NCBI GenBank assembly: GCA_023238725.1
Contig: CM041552.1
Coordinates: forward strand, 11,287,647 to 11,351,646
From: Scortum barcoo
Lineage: Eukaryota; Chordata; Actinopteri; Centrarchiformes; Terapontidae
DNA: 64,000 nucleotides
Direction of reading: 5' to 3'
Shown piece after piece: positions 51,201 through 61,929 of the stretch (position 1 is its first letter; each line of letters begins with the position of its first letter). The translations under genes were made by a program, and so were the position numbers. The notes beneath the pieces are model-generated. The model was not told where the DNA came from. It was given only the letters and a program-made list of their open reading frames with translations, and searched no databases.

Positions 51201-52490
51201 TGCGAGGTCCAATCGACAAAGAGATGGTGCTATCTGGTGGCTGCATTGTGCATCACATCCTTGAACAAGCATCTTTTTTTTTTTTTTTGCTTTGGAGAAA
51301 GACCCTCTTACCTGTGACCAGTGTCTGTCATCAAACTTTGAAGCCTCCGCAGACCTGAACAGGTGTGTTGAGGTGTTTTGGCAAATTAGATGACATGCAC
51401 AGTCTGCGCTTGACATCTAATCAGACGCAAGAATTGAAACAACCTGCATTCATGAGCCAAGTTTGGACAGGGGCTTCAACCGAGTCTATTTTATATCATT
51501 TTAAATGCTATAACACTGACATGAACCTTGTCTCCTTCACAGTGTGTGTTCACGCCACATTAGCTCAACATTTCAAGGTATCCCACACCCCACTGACTTA
51601 ATTTGCTTCTTTAAAAAAACTGCACCGAAATGAAGTCACATTCAGATTTTATCAGAGAAACGAGGCACACAGCACTATCTCAATTAAAATCTCGGCTCCT
51701 AATTAGAAGCTTCAGTGGGTAGGACAAATTAATGTATCATGTGTAGAGATATCTCAAATTGGATTTTAATGAATAATGATATTGATTTTAAGTCACTGAG
51801 TGAAATGAAAATATTGAGACAAACTGCAACATGCTGGACAAGTGTTTGTGTTTGTAAAATAATTACAGGTGTTGAATATGAATGGAAAAGTCATTATTAA
51901 AGGTACTGCTAATATACCGTAATTAGACGACAGAATTAAAGATACAGACGACAAAAGAGGTGATTTTATGGTTAATAACTCTGAACTTTTTAACAAAATG
52001 AAATTGAGATTGCAGACACATTATTAAAAAGAACATGAGTAATCATGGGTTATTATAGCAAGACTAAAGTTCTCCAACTGCAGCCAAAACAATCAAAAGG
52101 AGCTGAAATTAGTCATGTTAATTATGAATTGATCAGAGTGCCGACAGCTCGTTTTAACAAGCTTCTATTATTGGACAGGCTTTTTAAAAGCAGCCTCTTT
52201 AACTCTGTAATGTAAATGTGGCCTGTTTATTGCCCGATGCAGTAACACTGGTCATGCTCACTTTATTGAGTCACAGTGGTGCATCCTTAATTATGGTGAC
52301 ACGTCTTTGATTTTCCTTTTTAACATGTTGGTTTAGGATTAACAACATATATACAACACGTATATAATGTTTTTTAATAGCTATTGGCTCAGTGTTAGGT
52401 GACATCACTGTTCCTGTTCTGTTTATTGGGGACTGGATATCAGTAGTAGTTTGCCTTTGCTTGAAGAAATCTTTTGAGGAATTAAGCTCA
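45245..52490. other. Intergenic between p2ry1 and mbnl1, nothing coding recognised
   Basis: No gene is supported. Contents: a partial palindromic-repeat copy at 46640-46770, AC runs at 49446-49466 and 50313-50335, and a purine-rich block at 50560-50740 that makes false frames. The stretch 51650-52230 is repeat-free, evenly A/T rich and dense in TAATTA/ATTAAT words, a composition seen in vertebrate conserved non-coding elements. Confidence 0.45.
46640..46770. mobile_element. Partial copy of the palindromic teleost repeat
   Basis: TTTGACATTTTTGGGAAATATGC, then GAGAGGTAGATGAGAAGGTCGGTATCGCTCTTGCATCTG. These match the left arm of the element at 2056-2537 (TTTGGGAAATAC, GAGTTAGATGAGAA). Only one arm is kept. 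Confidence 0.6.
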
Positions 52491-52499
52491 TTCACTTTC

Positions 52500-52830
52500 T
52501 TCACATGAAAAGTTACTTGGCATTATGTCCAGGACTATCTCTTGGCTGGGCAAAGAAACTTCTTGGAGTAGAAAGAAATCGTGTCTGCCAAGAAATAGTC
52601 CTGCAAATAATCCACCATGTAATCACAATGTGTCATTTTTACACTTGTTTTTGTCCATAATTAAACAAACAAGATGTAATGTGTTAGATTTAGAGTAGGC
52701 AGTTTTGTCTTGTTTAGGGCAGAGGCAGGCTAGCTGTTTCCCCCTGTTTCCAGCCTTTATGCTAAGCTAGCTGGCTGCTGGCTGCAGCTTCGTAAGATGT
52801 GAGAGTGTTATCTGTTTCAGTAAATCACAC
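52500..52830. mobile_element. Partial copy of the palindromic teleost repeat
   Basis: Contains TTTTTGTCCATAATTAAACAAACAAGATGTAATGTGTTAG, GGCTAGCTGTTTCCCCCTGTTTCCAGCCTTTATGCTAAGC and GGCTGCTGGC, the internal words of the same family. It lies just past the probable 3' end of mbnl1. Confidence 0.6.
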
Positions 52831-52964
52831 TCCCGGAAAGACACCAAATATGTGGACTTTCTAAAATTTCAGCCTGTCTCTAAATAGACAGAACAACCTT
52901 TAGGTCTGATCCCCAAAGAGTATCTGTGAAATAAAACGTCTTGAGCAAAGTCTTCTTTACTTCA

Positions 52965-55900
52965 GTTCATTTGTAAATTTTTATTACTTTTTTTTATTCA
53001 TAACAGCAAGAATCAAATATAGCAATGCAGGCCCCGTGAAAAAATGTGTCACAGTCTTTTTTTCTCTTAGCGACACACATCCATCAGAGTTGGCACAGCA
53101 CACTGCAGGTTAAATTAGCTACATTCATGACTTCAGTTATTACATGATGTTGTAGTTAATAAAACCCCAGCAAACACTTTCCAACGAGCTTCAGCGGGAA
53201 CAGGTCCCCACCCCTATTTCACTTCTGCTTTCTCCTCACACATTTCATTTCGATGAGATTTATATTTTATGGCTTTAGACTGTGACAATCAGAGGCTTTT
53301 TCTCCACAGGTGCGTTTCAGAGAAGGTGGCCGGCGTGCAGACGTGACACATCCTTCGAGGGGGCCTGGAGCAGTAAAACAAGCAGAAACAAACTGCAGCA
53401 GAAGACAGAATACATCATAGTAGCACTACAAGCAGAGAAAACAAACAACAAACGAAAAAAACTTCAGTTTACATTATATCATAAACGTAAGCATGCGTGC
53501 TTGTAGGAGATGAGAGATGACGGAGGTGATCAGGACAGAATTTCAAACTAACGACTTAATGACCAAACCACGAAGACGGTATTTCAATCTGAAGTTGTTC
53601 TTAAAATTCTGCCTGATGTTGAACTACATTCCCGTTTGGTTAGTTTCATCTACTAGAAGCACAGCTTACATAAACATAAAGAACATACTTATAGCTATGG
53701 TGTTTGTGTTGCATGTATTTTAACTCTCCAAGTGGTAAAACTTTAGTGAGTATATTCTCAGGAATCTTTTTTTTTTTTTTTTAAATAAACCACTATTCTA
53801 TTTTTGTATTTTTTATATATATTTTATTCCATTACATTGATAGAATATTGTATACTGTAAATACGTCTTTCTGTGTAACATGTTTTCTTATTCAATATTA
53901 CTGTGGTGATTTTTTTTTAAAACGGTATATGTATTTTCCTTTAACATGCATTCCTCTCCGAGTAAAGTAAAGAGACAGGACGTGTTGTGGTTGGTTGGGC
54001 CTGGGAGGGCGTGGCCATGACACACAGACCTGTCAGTACAGGCAGGTTAGGGGACCAGACAAACCCAGTCAGGCCCTTACGCTGGAGGGTAGTGGACGCC
54101 TCCTCCGGAAGGTTACCTGGCAAACTACAAGCTGCTGACAAAAAAGAAGAGCAACACTTGGCCTTTTCCGAAAGGGGTCGGAGAGTGAGAACTCAGTGCC
54201 CTTTTTGATGCAAGCAATTTTGTTCAGCCTTTCATAAGATTTTTTTTTGTTATCCTAGCAAAATTCCTTGTCATTATAGACATGATTTTTTTATTCAAAA
54301 TAAGATCTCAATATACATGATTCTCTCTTTTTTGACTATGTACAGAAGTGCAAAAAAGTCATCCTTTATCGCCTTTATCGCCTCGAGATTCCCCCACCCC
54401 ACCCTTGTTGTTTGCAGTTGGCTGAGTGAGCGATGAGTGTGCAGACTCGGTGCTCCACTCACCACGTTCACCTGACCCCGCCAGCAACGCCCCCAAAAAA
54501 GTGATCAAATATGCAGCTTGTTTTCCAACATGGCCCAATTTCCAGGGAGAGTAAAAATATTAAAACAATAGTTACTATTTGAAATGGATACAGTAGAAAA
54601 TAACATCTTTACTCTAAACATCTAAGAACTAGATTTTTATAATAGTCTTTTTTTTCTTATATGACTAGTTACAAACCTTACAATCATTAAAATATTACTC
54701 GGTTGTCGGCAACGGTTGCCACAGTGACAACTTAGCCTCTCTGTTCTATTATTTCATCACTGTTAGATACTCATATAAAACATCTTTGTTCAAAGAACAC
54801 AAAAAAGACTAGAGAAATGAACAATATGCATACAGTTCAACAATATGCATAACGTAGAAAATATTGAGTTTACAATCATAATCATACTAAAATTAACATT
54901 ATACGTGGAATTTCAAGGAAACTGTGCATGAGGAACACACAAACACACACTTTTAACCTTATTTTCATTATAAGAAAGATAAATATAACAAGCCAAACTA
55001 AAAAAAAGAAAAATCCTGAACTAAATATCAAAATATCATCCAAACAAAATAAAGTAAAACACTCCTCATCTAAAGGAAAAACTACAAGAAAGTTAAGAAA
55101 ACACTGACAAAAAAGTGACAATTACATAGTGCTCTGTGTGTGTTAATATGGCGTGGATTAGGCAACTGGATGGTTCAAAATGGCATGTTGCATTGTGCTG
55201 ACCCGATGGTACATTCTAAGGCTTTGGATGAGTAATACAATCGTTTATATTCTTGCCACTTTCCCTGTACTATCCACCGATTAATTATGCCTGAAGAACA
55301 CCCAGAACACAACAAAAACAGAGTTCTAAAGATCTACTCTTTACACCCAATCTTTCTTTGGGGCTCGCTCATGCGGCCCACGAGTTTTTGCCCCACTACA
55401 CTACCTACAATATCTAATAACAGTGACACAAAAAGACTTTGGCTGACTATCTGAAAACAGTTCTCAGGTAGATGTAATAAACAAATATTCTTAAATATGT
55501 CAGACTATATATACACTGCACTGAATCTACTTTTGACAATCTGCCTTAAAATATGCATAACCATACAAATGAAAAAAAAAAAACTAACAAAACAAAACCA
55601 ATCATGTCATATAAATCACGTGTCCATCGCCAGTTGCACTGTCGATTTCGACTTCTGTCTCACAGCAGTTTGGATACCAACTGATTGCCCTGTTGTCTCA
55701 AAGTTTTTCGTGATCACATCTTCATAATCATCATCATCGGCAGAGTCTTTGGTCACTCACGCGGGCCAAGACCCCCCACATACAACTCATCTGACTTTTA
55801 GAGTCAATAGACTTAATGACCGTGGAGAGATCCAGTTGTCTCCTGTAGGAACAACTGATGTTAACAGTGAAGTCTAAGAAAACAAACAAAAGAAAAAAAA

Positions 55901-56026
55901 AAAAGAAAGCTATTCATTCAGTAGAAGGTTTGAGTGAAGCAGACGATCCGGGGAAGGTAATCTAATCAGCAGTGGTGCTACTGGGAATCACAGGTAATGA
56001 CAGGTCACGACGCTGGACACTACATG
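52965..56026 (-). other. mbnl1: Probable terminal mbnl1 exon, 3' UTR
   Basis: In mbnl1 direction a strong acceptor (CTGTTTTCTCTCTCGGACAG) ends at 56027. The sequence that follows starts CATGTAGTGTCC and becomes long, very A/T rich and non-coding, as expected for the large 3' UTR of muscleblind genes. If the 92-nt exon spliced directly to it, the frame would read HVVSSVVTCHYL then stop. After the 74-nt coding exon it is simply UTR. The end is set at tandem AATAAA signals. Exon identity is inferred. Confidence 0.45.
52993..52998 (-). terminator. Candidate mbnl1 polyadenylation signals (tandem)
   Basis: AATAAA in mbnl1 orientation, with another at 52980-52985. Further AATAAA hexamers lie at 53823-53828 and 54290-54295, so alternative 3' ends are possible. 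Position-based inference. Confidence 0.35.
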
Positions 56027-56698
56027 CTGTCCGAGAGAGAAAACAGACGTATTAAAGGGAAGTGTTGAGTTGAACACTTTCTAACACTGCTTAAATACCA
56101 TCTATGTGTTTTGAGATGTATGGCACTTTACATCGATGCCTGCAAGGTTAAAGACATGTGCTTAAGAGATAGAAAGGTAGGCTACAAAGGTTTGAAAGAC
56201 ACCTCACAGACATTCAGTCGCTATTTTGCCTCTGAGTGCACTCATGTAATTTCCCTTATCACTGGTTCAACTAAATAAAATCCTAAACAAAATCATTGTG
56301 CATGCATATGTGATTTAGTCAGATTTCCCATTTCTTTTACCTCAACTGAAATTCAAGGTGCACCTTTGTGTAAACAAATGAACACGTTCGGGTAATAAAC
56401 AAACATAAGTCATGATTCTTGGTCAATTGACGTACCAATCCAGTCAATTTTTTTGAAGACTGCTCCACACATTTACCTCATGTTAACATTCAAAGTGTGT
56501 CCGGTGAATAAAGGTAAGTTGCCTCTACACAGCGAAAGGCAGTCTTTAATGTGAATGATGTTCTTTTTCTGTTGTTGTGTAATAGTGTGCATGAAGTACA
56601 CATGAAAACGATCCAAACAAACTGTGCCTCCTATGTTAACGTGTAGATTTATCCCAAACCGACTGAGATCTGGTTCTCCGTTTTGCTCTTGATGTTAC

Positions 56699-56754
56699 AG
56701 GCATGAAGGGTGACTGCTAATCTTGGACTCGATGCCGGCACGCTGCAGTTCCAT
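56699..56754 (-). CDS. Candidate additional mbnl1 exon, unrecognised
   Basis: In mbnl1 direction CTTCCTTCCAG forms a good acceptor ending at 56755. The next bases read MELQRAGIESKISSHPSC in the phase supplied by the 92-nt exon, then a leucine codon and TAA at 56695-56697. A possible donor (CCT then GTAACA) would end it at 56699, and joining to 56026 would give SCLM then stop. Codon use is G/C rich against its A/T-rich surroundings. I do not recognise this peptide from mammalian MBNL proteins. It could be an alternative C-terminus, a 3' UTR exon or chance. Confidence 0.25.
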
Positions 56755-57419
56755 CTGGAAGGAAGTTTGCAAAACACAGCGAATCAGATGTGAAGGAGGA
56801 GGACAAGCTGTGACAGATCTTAGAGTAGATGTTTCATATTGTCATGAAATAAGAACCTGATTTCACACCACAGGCAAAGCTACAACTCTGTTATGAAAAG
56901 CATCTCAATATTGGAAATGAGTGATGGGACTGTTGTGTTATTTTGACTGAACATAATAAAACGGTTAGTTTGCATGTGATATTTATATAAATAAATGTAA
57001 GATAATTATACAACATTATTACAGCACTTACAGTTTTATTCTAAACATGATTTATGAGACATTTAGTGCCGTATTGTGTAAAAATCATGGAAACTATTAG
57101 TGGCTGTAATTAACTTCGTGTCTGTCTTGCACTTGGCAAGTTGTGCAGAGAACATGAAACAAAACCACATCAGCAGGGATTCATGGGAGCAAGGAAATCT
57201 GACTGACTATTGATGGTGCGTGACTACAAAAACTACCACAGTGGCCGAGTTATATTTGGCAAACAGGAAACTGAAGGATATCTGCCAGCTTTGTGATCAT
57301 GTTTGTTGCAGTGTGACTGCTGAATTCGTCTTAATTTATCCCTCTTAAATTTAAATGCTATTCCTCCACTCCGGGGACTCACCGATCTAATCAAGAAATG
57401 GCTCCAAAGCGTAAAAAAT

Positions 57420-57690
57420 GCAAATTATTGTTTTTACATCAATATATAACGTCTAAATTAGTGAGTTTTAGAGGTGCTGGTAGGTGGATTTTGTTACTTA
57501 CTGACAGAGCCAGGCTAACTGTGTCCCCACTCTCCAGTCTATCAGTACACTAACCTAACCAGCATCTGCCCTTACATTAGCTTAATATTTCAAATACCCT
57601 TTACAGAGCTTTCACTGTTTTCATACAACTTAAGGCTAATACTAAAAGCATATTTCCCAAAACCTCTCAGTTCTACATTACTAGAATAAA
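57420..57690. mobile_element. Partial copy of the palindromic teleost repeat, intronic
   Basis: GTGAGTTTTAGAGGTGCTGGTAGGTGGATTTTGTTACTTA and GACAGAGCCAGGCTAACTGTGTCCCC, then CATTAGCTTAATATTT, match internal parts of the family. It lies between the last recognised mbnl1 coding exon and the downstream candidate exons, supporting intron status there. Confidence 0.6.
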
Positions 57691-57894
57691 GTGGATGGTA
57701 GAGATTTTGCAAAAAATAATAGCCATAAATAATGATGTTAACTGGCTGAACAAACTATTTTTTCAGCTGCAACAAAAATGCAGCTGTGGCAGATTCTTCA
57801 CATCGCAGGTCTGAAGCTGTTTGGATGAAAAGCAGCAGACAAGTATTGATCCAAATGCAGTGTGTGCAACGTTAGAAAGAGGCGCAGTACATAC

Positions 57895-57968
57895 TGTTCT
57901 GATTGAGACTCCTACATCTGGGTCACATACTTGTGACTAGTCAGATGGTCTGCAGATATTATTGGAAT
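57895..57968 (-). CDS. mbnl1: mbnl1 C-terminal coding exon
   Basis: Acceptor CTCAATCAG, then IPIISADHLTSHKYVTQM and TAG (57912-57914). This is the standard MBNL1 C-terminus, with Asp where human has Glu. After the stop a consensus donor (ACA then GTATGT) lies 17 nt on, giving a 74-nt exon, so the stop sits close enough to a junction to escape decay. When the preceding 92-nt exon is skipped, the same bases are read one frame over as DSNNICRPSD then stop, the equivalent of the short tail I recall for mammalian isoforms. The coding part is certain; the 3' boundary is inferred. Confidence 0.88.
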
Positions 57969-58256
57969 CTGATTGAGAGGAGAAAAGAGGGAGAGGGAGC
58001 GGGGCAGAGAGAGAGAGAGAGAGAGATGGGGGGAGGCAGAGAAACCAGTTGAAATGAGGACAAACGGCACGTCAACCTACATTGATAAATAAAGATGCAC
58101 GTTGTAATTATCTAAATCATCACATTATCAGAAGCTAGCAGAGATCAGAGATGAGCTCTGTCCCCCACTTGAGCACTTTTCATCGAGAGGCACATGGGAA
58201 TCATGAGATTAAAAAATATACTGAAAAGTCCAAGCTGATACCAGACATGAAACGAC

Positions 58257-58259
58257 AGA

Positions 58260-58314
<55 letters not shown>
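58257..58314. repeat. (GA)n microsatellite beside mbnl1 92-nt exon
   Basis: About 58 nt of GA with one interruption. In mbnl1 RNA it is a long CU tract starting about 20 nt downstream of the donor of the 92-nt exon. A shorter GA run is at about 58010-58025. Confidence 0.95.
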
Positions 58315-58317
<3 letters not shown>

Positions 58318-58334
58318 GCAGGAGATGAGCAAAC

Positions 58335-58426
58335 CTGATTGGCTGTTGCGGTTGCAAAGGGAACACTTGTGGCAGATGTGGTGGCTGCAGACACAGTGGC
58401 TGGAGTAGCACCGTGCATCATGGGTA
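58335..58426 (-). CDS. mbnl1: mbnl1 92-nt alternative exon
   Basis: Acceptor TTTCCCTCCAAG, then a split Val codon and PMMHGATPATVSAATTSATS followed by VPFATATANQ. Human MBNL1 has the same sequence with one extra Ala (95 nt as I recall). The exon is 2 + 90 nt, starts in phase 1 and ends on a codon boundary. Because 92 is not a multiple of 3, including or skipping it selects the C-terminus. The donor is CAG then GTTTGC, weak by consensus, with a CU repeat close behind. The Ala/Thr-rich segment is probably disordered. Confidence 0.93.
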
Positions 58427-59314
58427 CTTGGAGGGAAAGATCACACAGGCAGTTGAACCAGAGCAGATTTAAAGCTTTTTATGTTAACACTTCATTTGCA
58501 TGTCTGACTATAGAATGCTAATAAACATGAGAGCAATCTGTTGATAGTTTTAAATAGAGTAAAAGTCAAATTAATTTTCAGGTGATCTTTACTGTTCAGT
58601 TTGAGTAAAGAGACAGCGACAGATGCGCCGCGGAGGAGGAAAATAAAAAACTTGCGCAAGGTAGCTTAATTGACAAATTATGAATTCAGATGGATGGACT
58701 GTTTTTACAATCTTTGTTTTAGCATTCATATTGAACAGTCTAGTTAATTGGCTTTTGTTTTACATCCCTAAAAGAGGAAAATTACAATAGCACTAAATTA
58801 CCACTACAAATAATGAAAAATAAAGCTGCACTAAACTTACAACAACAACTAGTAAATCTACCATGACGTATGCTACAAATAATAACTCCTCATGTTTATA
58901 TGGCATGTATAACCAGACACTATAATGAGGTGCTGTAGAGGTTAGAGAGCTTGGGATGGAGGTATAATGAAGCAAGGTTCAGGGGGATTTTGAACTGCAA
59001 CAAGCATTAGGTGACAGACAGAGCTGTGGCAGAGCAAAAAAAGGGGGGTTCATTCCATACCACGAAGATGTATTGCAGAGTATAAGAAAACACATAACTT
59101 CCCAATTGAAATTAAACAATTAAATTCAAAATGAAAATTTGCAGCCTCACTGGGGACTGCACTGAATAGAGATTACATATGCCGTTTTGGGTTACTGTCA
59201 AGGTCTAAATTCAGAAAAAATGAAGTATGTGCTCACATTATGTGGTGAGTTGAATGACACGTGAGTGACTAAAATGGGCTCAAAGATAATCAGTAAAGGA
59301 AAGCTGGCACCTAC

Positions 59315-59350
59315 CAACACTTGTTGCAGGTGTCATGCACAATATCGAGC
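59315..59350 (-). CDS. mbnl1: mbnl1 36-nt cassette exon
   Basis: Acceptor CATGATGGGCAG, 36 nt, donor TTG then GTAGGTG. Joined to its neighbours it encodes G-SILCMTPATSV-V, the known muscleblind micro-exon. Phase 1 at both ends, so inclusion adds 12 residues without changing frame: the 151-nt exon ends in G, and skipping joins it to TA of the 92-nt exon to make Val. In mammals this exon is alternatively spliced. No internal stop and a good donor indicate it is functional. Confidence 0.93.
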
Positions 59351-60762
59351 CTGCCCATCATGCATTGCAACAGGGAGTGGAGTGAACAGGGAGGAGAAGA
59401 AATCAAGAAAACCCATTACAAGTGTTATAAAGTCAGACATACTGGATTACAAGTGGGTATGGACAAACTGTATCTCTGAATATGTTAAGCTTCCGGCTTC
59501 AGTACAATGGCTGTATAAGCTTATTATGTGCCGATAATGATTTTTAATAAATACACACATTAATCGTTCCTTTGTACACATCACAGTTGTTGCAAACACA
59601 CACACTGCGCAGCATAGGAAGCATATACGTGAGATGTAGAGCTCAGTTGCAGAGGACTTCATACTCCAGTTTACTGTTGCGCTCTCACTGCTCTGTTAAG
59701 TGGAAAGGCAGATTAGACGCTGCCAGTGGTCCCATTTTCCTGTCAGCAACATAACAGCTGTTTGGGCTGTGGTAGTTTTGAATGACCTGCTTTCAGAATC
59801 CTCAAAGTGCGTTGCAGTGACCTGACAGTCCAGCAGCGTGGGACATGTGAGGATCTGAGTATCTGAATCTCTCACAGAAGGGAATCGATGGCAAGCTATT
59901 CTTAGGCTGTCAGATGAGAATATGGGACAAAATGTGAGATGACTATGCAGTGGCCAGAGGAGGTCGGTTCAGATAGGCTGCGTGTGTGGTGGAGTGTGCA
60001 AACGGCATGTACACATCTACTGTGAATTATTAAGGGCATTATTTCTGCTCAGGATGGAGGGGAGACATGTTCCTCTCACTTTGTCCCCCAATTAACAGTT
60101 TAGGTTTGCTCATTTACTCAATAAAATCTCTCTAAACTGTGTCATCTTACTGTCCATGTGCCAAAATCCAAATGAGAAAGAAGAATAGTTCATTAAAATG
60201 GTTGATCATCTGGTTCACCTTATTGCACTACAGTCACAATAATAAGCATCACAAAGCTTTTTGATGCCCTTTATTTTGTCTGTCAGGCTGCCCTGGTTAT
60301 CTGATGGGGGCAGCTTTTGGGGCTGAATGCAGCCAGAAAGTTTCTTTGGAGCAGAAAAATGGTGTGACCTCTTCTGCAGTATTTTTGGAACAGGTTTGGA
60401 TTTACAGTTTGTTATGTGAAATTATACTGTCCTCAAAAAGAAGAAGAATCAAAAATAGATCAGTCAGTGACACACTGATTGATATGTTGTTGAAGATGTA
60501 GAAAATCACTGTCACAGTATCTAAAAAAATCAACAATAACAACGACTCCTGACATTAACCTACATCCATGCTGTACATACATGTGCAATAAAGTCCATGC
60601 AAGTTTCTTCCACCCTGTCACCAAACAACAAGATCACACATTCATTCAGCCATTCACTGCTGATGCCAAAACATAAACAGGGAGTCTTGTGAGAAACTAC
60701 ATGTGATCTGACAGCCAATTAGTGAGGCCACAAACATGGGTGAAAGAAGGCTCAGGCCTTAC

Positions 60763-60913
60763 CTGATGGTATGAAGGCAGCCTGCTGCTGAAACTGCATG
60801 TTGGCCAGGGCCTGTTGGTACTGGAATACGCCAGCATTGAACATAGTGGTGGCACCGTTGGCTTTTTCAAGTGCAGGTCTCTTTGGTAAAGGAGGCAAGA
60901 CGGGAGGGAGCCC
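60763..60913 (-). CDS. mbnl1: mbnl1 151-nt exon (LPPLPKRPALEK)
   Basis: Acceptor GTTGTCCCCTCATCAG, donor TCAG then GTAAGG. It encodes GLPPVLPPLPKRPALEKANG, then ATTMFNAGVFQYQQALANMQ and FQQQAAFIPS plus one base. FNAGVFQYQQALANMQ is the MBNL1 form; the MBNL2 version differs clearly. It is one codon shorter than human at its start. PKRPALEK is the second basic half of the nuclear-localisation region whose first half is supplied by the 54-nt exon upstream. Confidence 0.95.
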
Positions 60914-61761
60914 CTGATGAGGGGACAACACCAAAATAAAGGGATGGGAGTGAAGGAAATCAAAGGATGGTAGCAGTGACATTCAGGACAGAGAGAAGAA
61001 AGAAATTCATTAGAAGATAAAGTTGCCCTTCCAAACAGCTATTACAAACACTGGCAAGCAAGCAGTGGACTACACTACCTCTGTCAGAGCAAGACAGGAC
61101 AGTGGTGCTAGCTTACATATTGTGACATTTATCTTGCTAGTGACAACAAAAAAACATTCCTCAGCACAATGTAATGGACCTTATGGTATGATTTTGAATA
61201 ATACAGTATATAAAATAGTTATTTTGCAGGCTAATGCAGAACTTTTCTGTAAATATATTGACAGCTATAATAGAAGTTATTGTATTGATTATTGGACCAT
61301 CAACAGAAATGATGTAGTTAGGGAAAGCTGCACTGCCAGCTCCATGAAAATAGTACACTTTAAGCCATGTTAAGACTGTCAGGACACCTCTTCCACAATT
61401 ATACATGCAATATGGGAAGTGACAAAATCATGCAAAGACTACGAACCTTCATTTAACACTTAAATATTACATTTCATGCTATCAATTAGAATCTTTTGAG
61501 ATTCACTTAAGGTGGTGAACTGATTACTGACAGTGAAAAATGTAAAGTGTATCCTGTTAAGTCATTTTTGGTCCCTGATGTTTCAAAATGGGTGTTTTAT
61601 CAGATTGTTTTGTGATACAGACGTAATGACTTCAATCAGTTCATCACCCCTCAGTGCTCCCCAGTTCAGATCATTCAATATCTTCTTTATTTTAGAACTA
61701 CAAAAGTATATCTATTACACCACAGCTACATGCCAAGCTAAAAGGTGAAAGGTCATAGTAC

Positions 61762-61815
61762 CATGTCAAAAGTTGCGTCGAGGGGTCGCTTCAGTGATTT
61801 GACAGCCGACTGAGT
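61762..61815 (-). CDS. mbnl1: mbnl1 54-nt autoregulated exon (nuclear localisation)
   Basis: Acceptor TGCTAATTAAG, exactly 54 nt, donor GACATG then GTACTA. It encodes TQSAVKSLKRPLDATFDM; human ends EATFDL. In mammals this exon adds a KRP basic motif that, with PKRP in the next exon, drives nuclear localisation. MBNL1 protein represses its own exon by binding upstream YGCY motifs. The acceptor has almost no pyrimidine tract, typical of this exon. Earlier exons, with the zinc fingers, are outside the window. Confidence 0.95.
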
Positions 61816-61816
61816 C

Positions 61817-61920
61817 TTAATTAGCAGGCAGCGAGCACATGATGGCAATGGGCCAATGGGATTCAAGCGCATTAACATAAACCAGCAAGCGGAGGTGCAT
61901 CATGGGGGCAGCAGTGCAGT
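61817..61920 (-). promoter_or_regulatory. YGCY-rich autoregulatory segment upstream of 54-nt exon
   Basis: In mbnl1 RNA, ten YGCY tetramers occur in about 104 nt before the exon. Four are packed into the last 25 nt (GTGCTCGCTGCCTGCTAATT). YGCY is the established MBNL binding motif and the equivalent mammalian segment mediates autorepression of this exon. The motif count is read directly; the regulatory role is carried over from mammals. Confidence 0.75.
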
Positions 61921-61929
61921 GTGGTATAG

